A stretch of DNA of 64,000 nt from Goodfellowiella coeruleoviolacea (GTDB lineage Bacteria; Actinomycetota; Actinomycetes; Mycobacteriales; Pseudonocardiaceae). The stretch is from assembly GCF_024171785.1 (NCBI RefSeq), contig NZ_JAMTCK010000007.1, forward strand, positions 248,001 to 312,000, given 5' to 3'. Position numbers and translations under genes: made by a program. Position 1 is the stretch's first letter. Each line of letters begins with the position of its first letter. Shown piece by piece: positions 58,905 through 64,000 of this stretch. The notes below the pieces were generated by a model. That model searched no databases and had not been told where the DNA came from. It saw only the letters and a program-made list of their open reading frames with translations.

Positions 58905-59933
58905 GTGCACGTGGACGCCGCCGCGGCACTGCGCCAGGTCGCCTTCCAACTGGAGCGAGCCGGTGAACCCACCTACCGGGTTCACGCGTTCCGCCGCGCC
59001 GCCAGCACCATCGCCGGCCTGTCCACCGAGGAGCTGCGCGACCGGGTCAACCGGGGCACGCTCACCGACCTGCCCGGCATCGGCCGCAGCACCGGCGAGG
59101 TGATCGCCGAGGCGGTGCGGGGCCGACAACCCAGCTACCTGACCCGCCTGCTGGAACGCGCCGAGGCCGGGGCGGTGTCCGGCGGGCAGGCGCTGCGGGC
59201 CGCGCTGCGCGGCGACTGCCACACCCACTCCGACTGGTCCGACGGCGGCAGCCCCATCGAGGAGATGGCCGAGGCCGCCCGCGACCTGGGCCACGAGTGG
59301 CTGGCGCTCACCGACCACTCGCCGCGGCTGACCATCGCCAACGGCCTGTCCGCCGACCGACTGCGCGCACAGCTGGACGTGGTGGCCCGCTGCAACGCCG
59401 AGCTGGCCCCGTTCCGCATCCTCACCGGCATCGAGGTGGACATCCTCGCCGACGGCAGCCTCGACCAGGACCCCGACCTGCTGAGCCGCCTCGACGTGGT
59501 GGTGGCGAGCGTGCACTCGCAGCTGCGGATGCCGGCGCCGGCCATGACCCGGCGGATGCGCACCGCCGTGGCCAACCCGGACGTGGACGTGCTCGGCCAC
59601 TGCACCGGCCGGATCGTCACCGGCCGGCGCCGGCCCGAGTCCACCTTCGACGCCGAGGCCGTGTTCGCGGCGTGCCAGGAGCACGGCGTGGCCGTGGAGA
59701 TCAACTCCCGGCCGGACCGGCTGGACCCGCCCCGCCGGCTGCTCCGCCTCGCCGCGGACCTCGGCTGCGTGTTCACCGTGGACAGCGACGCGCACGCCCC
59801 CGGCCAGCTGGACTGGATCGGCTTCGGCTGCGCCAGGGCCGAGGAGTGCGGGATCACCGCCGAGCGGGTGCTGAACACCCGGGCGCTGGCCGACCTGCTC
59901 GACTGGACCGGGCGGCACGGCCCGGCGCGGTGA
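58905..59933 (+). CDS. PHP-domain phosphoesterase with helix-hairpin-helix N-terminus
   Basis: A 342-residue protein. An N-terminal helical region with helix-hairpin-helix LTDLPGIGRSTGEVI resembles the start of family-X DNA polymerases. The PHP metal-binding phosphoesterase domain follows: DCHTHSDWSDGGSP, LALTDHSP, GIEVDIL, VASVHSQLR, LGHCTGR, EINSRP and VDSDAHA. All nine expected metal ligands appear present. The polymerase domain itself is missing. GTG 58905 is used; GTG 58911 is better spaced from TAGGA. A role in DNA end processing is inferred. Confidence 0.85.
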   Translation: MHVDAAAALRQVAFQLERAGEPTYRVHAFRRAASTIAGLSTEELRDRVNRGTLTDLPGIGRSTGEVIAEAVRGRQPSYLTRLLERAEAGAVSGGQALRAALRGDCHTHSDWSDGGSPIEEMAEAARDLGHEWLALTDHSPRLTIANGLSADRLRAQLDVVARCNAELAPFRILTGIEVDILADGSLDQDPDLLSRLDVVVASVHSQLRMPAPAMTRRMRTAVANPDVDVLGHCTGRIVTGRRRPESTFDAEAVFAACQEHGVAVEINSRPDRLDPPRRLLRLAADLGCVFTVDSDAHAPGQLDWIGFGCARAEECGITAERVLNTRALADLLDWTGRHGPAR

Positions 59934-60091
59934 ACCCGGACGGCCGTTGCCCCCGCCGGCCACACCTGCTTTCGTTGGAGGCCCGAACACCCCCCGGTGT
60001 TCGGGTGCCCGTTCCAGACCAGGTGACTGCGGCCAGACAGTCGGACCACGCACGGGTGGGTCAGCGCGCCCACCCGGCCGAGGAGATCCGA

Positions 60092-61111
60092 ATGTCGTCG
60101 GTACCCGCACCCACCACCCGCCGCCGCGGCCTGCTGCTGATCCTGGGCCTGCTCGCCGGCCTGGGCGTGCTCAGCCCGCCACCCGCCGCCCACGCCGCCG
60201 AGCACGGCTCGGTGACCGACCCCAACATCGTGTACGTGGGCCGGTGGGACACCAGCTCCGGCACCGCCTACGTGCCCAACTGGACCGGGGCCTACCTGCT
60301 GACCGGGTTCACCGGAACCAGCGTCACGCTGCGGGCCCGCGACGCGGTGAACATCTACGTCAGCATCGACGGCGGCGCGGACGTGTTCTTCGCCGGCGTG
60401 AAGGGCGACGTCAACCTCACCCCGACCAGGCTGCCGGCCGGCACCCACTCGCTGCGCGTCGGCTACCGCTCCGGCGACACGGTGTTCCAGGGCCTGCTGC
60501 TCGACGCCGGGGCGCAGACGGTGCGCCCGCGGGTGTCCGACAAGCTCGTCGAGTTCGTCGGCGACTCCATCACCGCCGGCTACCTGACCAGCAAGCTCGC
60601 CCAGTCCGCCTACGGCTGGGTGCTGGGGGAGAAGCTGGGTGTGCGGCACACCCAGATCGCCCGCGCCGGCTACTGCCTGGTCGCCCAGTCCGGCTGCGTC
60701 GGCCAGCGGGACCAGTTCTTCCGGCTGGCCAGCACCGGCACCACACCCTGGGACTTCTCCCGCTACCAGGCCAGCGCGGTGGTGCTCAACCTGGGCACCA
60801 ACGACATCGGCCACGGCGTCACCGGTGCCACCTTCCAGGCCAACTACACGGCCCTGCTCCGCGACATCCGCGCCAGGTACCCGAGCGCGGCGATCTTCGT
60901 GCTGGAAACCCTCAAACAGCGCTACGTCGCGGAGACCCGGGCCGCGGTGGCCGCGGTGACCAACGCCGGCGACCGCGGCGTCCACTACGTCAACACCGAG
61001 GGCTGGCTGACCCCGGGCACCGACTACGTCGACGGCGACGGCCACCCCAACGACGCCGGCCACGTCAAGCTCGCCGAACGCCTCGCCCCGATCGTCGCGG
61101 CCCGGATCTGA
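60092..61111 (+). CDS. Secreted SGNH/GDSL esterase (CE2-like)
   Basis: A 339-residue exported esterase. ATG 60092 follows GAGGAGA. The signal peptide contains RRR and ends near AAHAA. An N-terminal beta-sandwich (about 40-150) precedes the SGNH domain: nucleophile Ser in VEFVGDSITAGY, Asn in LNLGTNDI, and Asp/His in DGDGHPNDAGH. The sandwich-plus-SGNH order matches CE2 acetyl-xylan esterases, which would complement the GH3 and GH12 enzymes. A lipase-like activity is possible. Confidence 0.88.
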   Translation: MSSVPAPTTRRRGLLLILGLLAGLGVLSPPPAAHAAEHGSVTDPNIVYVGRWDTSSGTAYVPNWTGAYLLTGFTGTSVTLRARDAVNIYVSIDGGADVFFAGVKGDVNLTPTRLPAGTHSLRVGYRSGDTVFQGLLLDAGAQTVRPRVSDKLVEFVGDSITAGYLTSKLAQSAYGWVLGEKLGVRHTQIARAGYCLVAQSGCVGQRDQFFRLASTGTTPWDFSRYQASAVVLNLGTNDIGHGVTGATFQANYTALLRDIRARYPSAAIFVLETLKQRYVAETRAAVAAVTNAGDRGVHYVNTEGWLTPGTDYVDGDGHPNDAGHVKLAERLAPIVAARI

Positions 61112-61130
61112 CCGCGGCGCCCCAGCACGC

Positions 61131-61793
61131 TCAGCGCTTGCGGGCGATGGTCACCCCGTCGGCCAGCGTCAGCATGACCAGCTCCACCCGGTCGTCGGCC
61201 CGGACGTGCTCGTTGAACCGGCGGACCGCCGCCCCGTTCTCGGACGGGGTGGCGGTCACCACCTCGCCGCCGTAGAGCACGTTGTCCACCACCAGCAGCC
61301 CGCCCGACCGCACCCGGGGCACCAGTTCCTCCCAGTACCGGATGTAGTTCTGCTTGTCCGCGTCGATGAAGGCCAGATCGATCGGGGGCTCGTGCGGCAG
61401 CGCGCGCAGCGTGTCCTCGGCCGGGGCCACGCGCAGGTCGATCCGGTCGGCCACCCCCGCCTCGGCCCACGCGGTGCGCGCGATGGCCGTCCACTCCTGG
61501 GAGATGTCGCAGGTGAGCACGGTGCCGCCGGGCGCGAGACCCCGGGCGAGGCAGAGCGTGCCGTACCCGGTGAAGGCACCGATCTCCACCACGAACCGGG
61601 CATCGACCAGCCGGGTGAGCAGGGTGAGCAGCGCACCCAGCTCCGGGGGAATCTGCATCCTCGCCACCTCGTGGGGCAACTCGTTGGTGCACCCGATCAG
61701 CCCGCGCGCCACCGGGTCGAGCGGGCTGCCGTGGTCCACGGTGTAGGCGTGCAGCTGCGGGGTGAGCGGGACGCTCTTGAGCCGCAGATCCAT
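61131..61793 (-). CDS. Class I O-methyltransferase (catechol/caffeoyl-CoA type)
   Basis: A 220-residue SAM- and metal-dependent O-methyltransferase. ATG 61793 follows AAGGG. The SAM site is FVVEIGAFTGYGTLCLA. The metal site is in LAFIDADKQNYIRYWE and LLVVDNVLYGG, as in catechol and caffeoyl-CoA O-methyltransferases. It follows the tyrosine-hydroxylase-like gene by 123 bp on the same strand. Hydroxylation of a phenol then methylation of the catechol is a coherent two-step path. Confidence 0.9.
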   Translation of the reverse strand: MDLRLKSVPLTPQLHAYTVDHGSPLDPVARGLIGCTNELPHEVARMQIPPELGALLTLLTRLVDARFVVEIGAFTGYGTLCLARGLAPGGTVLTCDISQEWTAIARTAWAEAGVADRIDLRVAPAEDTLRALPHEPPIDLAFIDADKQNYIRYWEELVPRVRSGGLLVVDNVLYGGEVVTATPSENGAAVRRFNEHVRADDRVELVMLTLADGVTIARKR

Positions 61794-61835
61794 CTCGTGC
61801 CCTTTCTCCCGTGCGATGCGGGCCCACCGGCCGAT

Positions 61836-61930
61836 CCCCGCCCCCACCGGCCTCAGCCCCGCCAGATCCCCGCCGCGCCAGGCCTCAGCCCCGTCGGTCC
61901 CCAGCCCCGCCGGTCCTCAACCCCGCCGGG
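61836..61930. repeat. Degenerate CCTCAGCCCCGCC-type repeats
   Basis: Short units of the form C-C-T-C-A-G-C-C-C-C-G-C-C recur with variation between the methyltransferase start and the end of the upstream gene, running into its last codons. No gene is hidden here. Confidence 0.45.
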
Positions 61931-62864
61931 ACGCGGCCACCGGCTGCCGGTCGGCGTGCCGCACCACCCGTTCGGCCAGCTCGGCCAGGTCGGTGCCGGC
62001 CTGCTCCTCCACCCGCCGAACCAGCTGGGCGCTGTCCTCGGCCGAGGCGGACACGGCGGGCCCGCCGTAGTACAACCCGTGCGTGGCCAGGTCCACACAG
62101 GCCTGGCCGACCCGCCGGACCAGCTGCGCGCGCAGCGTGCGGTGGCACACCGGCCGGCGCCGGACCCGGAAGAACCGGTCGTACATCCGGTGCTCCTCGG
62201 CCGAGGGCCGCTGACCCGGCCGCCGGTCGGCCTTGCGCAGCAGCGACTCCCCGTCGGGCACCAGGGCCCTGGCCACCGCCATGTGCACCCGCTGGTTGGC
62301 CTTGAACGCGGACATCAGCTCGCGGGCGGCACCGGTAGGGCACTCCCGCCGCACCCGGTGCAGCAGGCTCAGCACCGGCCGGTGGTCGGGCGCCCACTCG
62401 CCGCTGAACGCCGGGTGGCAGGACATCATCTCCGGCCGCAGCGAGTCGTGGTACACCCCGGGCGGACAGCTGCCCGAGTACAGCAGCAGCACCGAGTAGA
62501 CGCCGAACAGCTCGCCCGCCTCGTGACAGGCCGAGGCGGCCTGGTCCGGGTGGTCGAGCGCGCTGGCCATGGCATCGGTCAACAGCCGCCACACCACGAA
62601 CGTGCTCTGGTGACCGACCAGCCACCGGTAGCGCGCCAGCTCCTGGGTGTCCCGAGGCGGTCGCAGCAGCGCCGGCGGCCCGCTCCCGGCCTGGCTCTGG
62701 TCCACCAGGCCCAGGTAGTCGTCAAAGGGCTGCGCGCACGGCCCCGACCCGGAAGCGCAGTCGACGACCGGGCCCGCCGGCTCCGGCAGCCACACCTCGG
62801 TCACCGCCCCGTACCTGCTCGGCTGGGGCTCCGACTGACAGCGGTAGCGCGGCTGACCGGTCAC
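61917..62864 (-). CDS. Heme-dependent L-tyrosine hydroxylase-like protein
   Basis: A 315-residue cytoplasmic protein. GTG 62864 follows GGGAGGGCGTC. It is all-helical, with VGHQSTFVVWRLLTDAMASAL, SACHEAGELFGVYSVLLLYSGSCPPGVYHDSLRP and FKANQRVHMAVARAL. These look to me like the heme-dependent aromatic oxygenase group (tryptophan 2,3-dioxygenase superfamily) that includes LmbB2/SfmD-type tyrosine hydroxylases; the assignment is from memory and moderate. Conserved-looking His residues could bind heme. It precedes a catechol-type O-methyltransferase gene, which supports L-tyrosine to L-DOPA chemistry. Confidence 0.5.
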   Translation of the reverse strand: MTGQPRYRCQSEPQPSRYGAVTEVWLPEPAGPVVDCASGSGPCAQPFDDYLGLVDQSQAGSGPPALLRPPRDTQELARYRWLVGHQSTFVVWRLLTDAMASALDHPDQAASACHEAGELFGVYSVLLLYSGSCPPGVYHDSLRPEMMSCHPAFSGEWAPDHRPVLSLLHRVRRECPTGAARELMSAFKANQRVHMAVARALVPDGESLLRKADRRPGQRPSAEEHRMYDRFFRVRRRPVCHRTLRAQLVRRVGQACVDLATHGLYYGGPAVSASAEDSAQLVRRVEEQAGTDLAELAERVVRHADRQPVAASRRG

Positions 62865-63162
62865 GACGCCCTCCCGGAGCCACCGGGGGTCAGCGGTGTT
62901 CCGGGCACCGGTCTGGTGTCCGCCCCGATTGCGGAACCGGACACCGCGGCGCGGTCAGCAGACGGCGACACATCAGACGGGGACACGTCAACTGGCATAC
63001 AAGGCGTCATTGCCCCCTGGTACCCACGGCCGCTCCGGGCATGCCCACCGCTCCGGTCCGGATGCTCACACCTGACCAGCCACCATGACCCAACTCACAC
63101 CGAGCCCCACCCGCCCCGCCTGGCCAGCACCCGTGCCCCCACACACCAACACCCGAACACAA
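62865..63162. other. Intergenic region before tRNA terminator
   Basis: About 300 bp with the promoter of the hydroxylase-like gene. CA-rich, poorly coding text at 63080-63160 borders the tRNA terminator. No gene is seen. Confidence 0.4.
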
Positions 63163-63198
63163 CGAAGGCCCCCGACCGTGCTGGTCAGGGGCCTTCGG
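63163..63198 (-). terminator. Terminator of tRNA-Val
   Basis: CGAAGGCCCCTGACC pairs with GGTCGGGGGCCTTCG (one G-U) around a 5-6-nt loop, immediately 3' of the tRNA on the minus strand. Confidence 0.8.
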
Positions 63199-63199
63199 A

Positions 63200-63274
63200 T
63201 GGTGGGCGATACTGGGATCGAACCAGTGACCTCTTCGGTGTGAACGAAGCGCTCTCCCGCTGAGCTAATCGCCC
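63200..63274 (-). tRNA. tRNA-Val (anticodon CAC)
   Basis: A complete cloverleaf on the minus strand: acceptor GGGCGAT/ATCGCCC, D-arm GCTCAGCGGGAGAGC, anticodon stem CTTCG/CGAAG with loop TTCACAC (CAC reads GUG valine codons), T-arm ACTGGTTCGATCCCAGT, discriminator A and an encoded CCA at 63200-63202. A strong terminator follows. GUG is a favoured valine codon in this GC-rich genome. Confidence 0.96.
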
Positions 63275-63327
63275 GGTGTTCTGTTGTTCGCTCCGCTCTC
63301 TTGCGGTGCGACGCATACATTACATGA

Positions 63328-63804
63328 TCACCCGCCAGATGCAAAAAACGGGGACCCCAACCACGGCAGGTCGAGCCCGAACCAGCCTGCGACCAGGCCA
63401 AACACGTTCAGTGCCCAGAGCGTGGCGAGCACCACCAACCCGGTGAGGGCGAGCACGAGCAGGCGGACGGCGAGGTGTTGGCGGCGCAGCCAGTCGGCCC
63501 ATCCGTCGTAGTAGCGCTTGGCCGTGCGCAGCACCCGGCCCGCCCAGGCGAACTCGGTGGCCAGGATCGCCAGGCCCGCGAACACCACCAGCCAGCCGGG
63601 GCCGGGGTAGGGGATCAGCACCACGCCCAGGAGCAGCACCAGGGTGCCGGCGATGCCCACGCCGATGCGGTAGGTCAGGTTCAGCGTCGGGTTGCGCCGC
63701 CAGGCCCACCGGGTGGCCCCCGGGGCTTCGGACTCGGTGGTGTCCCGCGCCTGCCCGTCCGCCGTCGAGGTGCCGGCTCGGTGCGTGGTCTCGCGCTTGG
63801 TCAT
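63328..63804 (-). CDS. TIGR02611/PGPGW family membrane protein
   Basis: A 158-residue membrane protein with the signature IPYPGPGWLVVFAGLAIL. A hydrophilic N-terminus of about 40 residues precedes two helices around the motif and two further hydrophobic segments near the C-terminus (VRLLVLALTGLVVLATLWAL). The function of the family is unknown. GTG-ATG double start; ATG 63804 is used, behind GGGGAAG. It lies 54 bp upstream of the tRNA on the same strand. Confidence 0.9.
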   Translation of the reverse strand: MTKRETTHRAGTSTADGQARDTTESEAPGATRWAWRRNPTLNLTYRIGVGIAGTLVLLLGVVLIPYPGPGWLVVFAGLAILATEFAWAGRVLRTAKRYYDGWADWLRRQHLAVRLLVLALTGLVVLATLWALNVFGLVAGWFGLDLPWLGSPFFASGG

Positions 63805-64000
63805 CACTTCCCCTGACTGGTGTTCACGATCTGGTGGTCGCGGTCTGGCGTGCGTGGTCTGGTGTCGCGGCTCGGCGTCGTGGCGGTGGGGCAGGCCCCC
63901 CGGAACACCGTTGTAACGTCCCAGCCACCTCGATGGTTGCCGCCCCAGGTCCAGCTCGCGAGCGCGTGCTGCCCGTATTCCACGTCGGGTGTGCTCAACG
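63805..64000. other. Window end, no gene assigned
   Basis: About 200 bp with GGTCTGG-type short repeats (63830-63890). A minus-strand frame here has no recognisable content. The segment probably holds the PGPGW promoter and the edge of a gene beyond the window. Confidence 0.35.

Noticed and set aside
61206-63263. Plus-strand frame ending GGRYWDRTSDLFGVNEALSR
   Set aside because: Its C-terminus is also tRNA antisense text and the rest is antisense to the methyltransferase and hydroxylase-like genes.
63066-63401. Minus-strand frame reading GERFVHTEEVTGSIPVSP
   Set aside because: This is the well-known false protein made by translating a tRNA gene; it covers tRNA-Val.
63804-63998. 64-codon minus-strand frame at the window end
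   Set aside because: No ribosome-binding site or recognisable motif, and it is built partly from short repeats.

Overview
The window is very GC-rich, with strong third-position GC bias, GTG starts, a CCA-encoding tRNA-Val(CAC) and many secreted or DNA-binding proteins. This fits an actinomycete chromosome, most likely Pseudonocardiales (genus not determined). It reads as an ordinary core/accessory mix. There is no phage, transposase or CRISPR array.

Layout. 0.3-7 kb: polymer-degradation and envelope genes (GH3 glycosidase, L,D-transpeptidase lipoprotein, Uma2 nuclease, GH12 endoglucanase), then a GNAT remnant and an orphan phytoene synthase. 8.3-12.2 kb: a small secreted peptide, a divergent HxlR/imine-reductase pair, a BASS transporter and an ICL/PEP-mutase-family lyase. 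12.6-17.1 kb: an Fpg/Nei glycosylase, a Ski2-like helicase and a LacI regulator. 17.2-19.0 kb: two small proteins and a secreted ricin-type lectin. 19.4-22.3 kb: a YtrA-type GntR/ABC operon whose first permease is a pseudogene. The operon and the next XRE gene lie between two direct repeats carrying DnaA-box-like pairs. 23.1-30.8 kb: a translationally coupled purine-oxidation operon (three molybdenum hydroxylase subunits, an 8-oxoguanine-deaminase-like enzyme, an AH_C-like protein) divergent from a PucR regulator. 30.8-33.3 kb: a beta-propeller lipoprotein and an XRE regulator. 33.6-42.3 kb: fatty-acyl-CoA genes (two 3-hydroxyacyl-CoA dehydrogenases and an acyl-CoA dehydrogenase) surrounding a compact RiPP (TOMM) locus: a cysteine-free precursor-like peptide, a leader-binding/ThiF-like protein and a YcaO cyclodehydratase. 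42.4-46.0 kb: an IclR regulator, an alpha/beta hydrolase and a luciferase-like monooxygenase sharing candidate operators. 46.4-50.5 kb: a Ser/Thr kinase, a group-2 sigma factor and a MEDS/anti-sigma-type ATPase coupled to a second Ski2-like helicase (to 53.4 kb). 53.4-64 kb: an acyltransferase, a DUF1360 protein, a degenerate ammonia-lyase-like protein next to a YbdK-type ligase, a PHP phosphoesterase, a secreted SGNH/CE2-like esterase, a tyrosine-hydroxylase-like/O-methyltransferase pair, tRNA-Val and a PGPGW membrane protein.

How the genes work together. GH3, GH12, the lectin and the esterase suggest growth on plant polysaccharide. A perfect 18-bp LacI-type palindrome before the GH3 gene has a near-copy before the lectin gene. 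The purine operon plus PucR forms a nitrogen-scavenging unit. The best candidates for undescribed biology are the TOMM locus with a thiopeptide-like leader but no cysteine in its core, and the MIO-lyase-like protein that keeps Ala-Ser-Gly but has lost most other catalytic landmarks.

Limits: all homology statements come from reading motifs, not from searches. Operators and terminators are inferred from symmetry and position.
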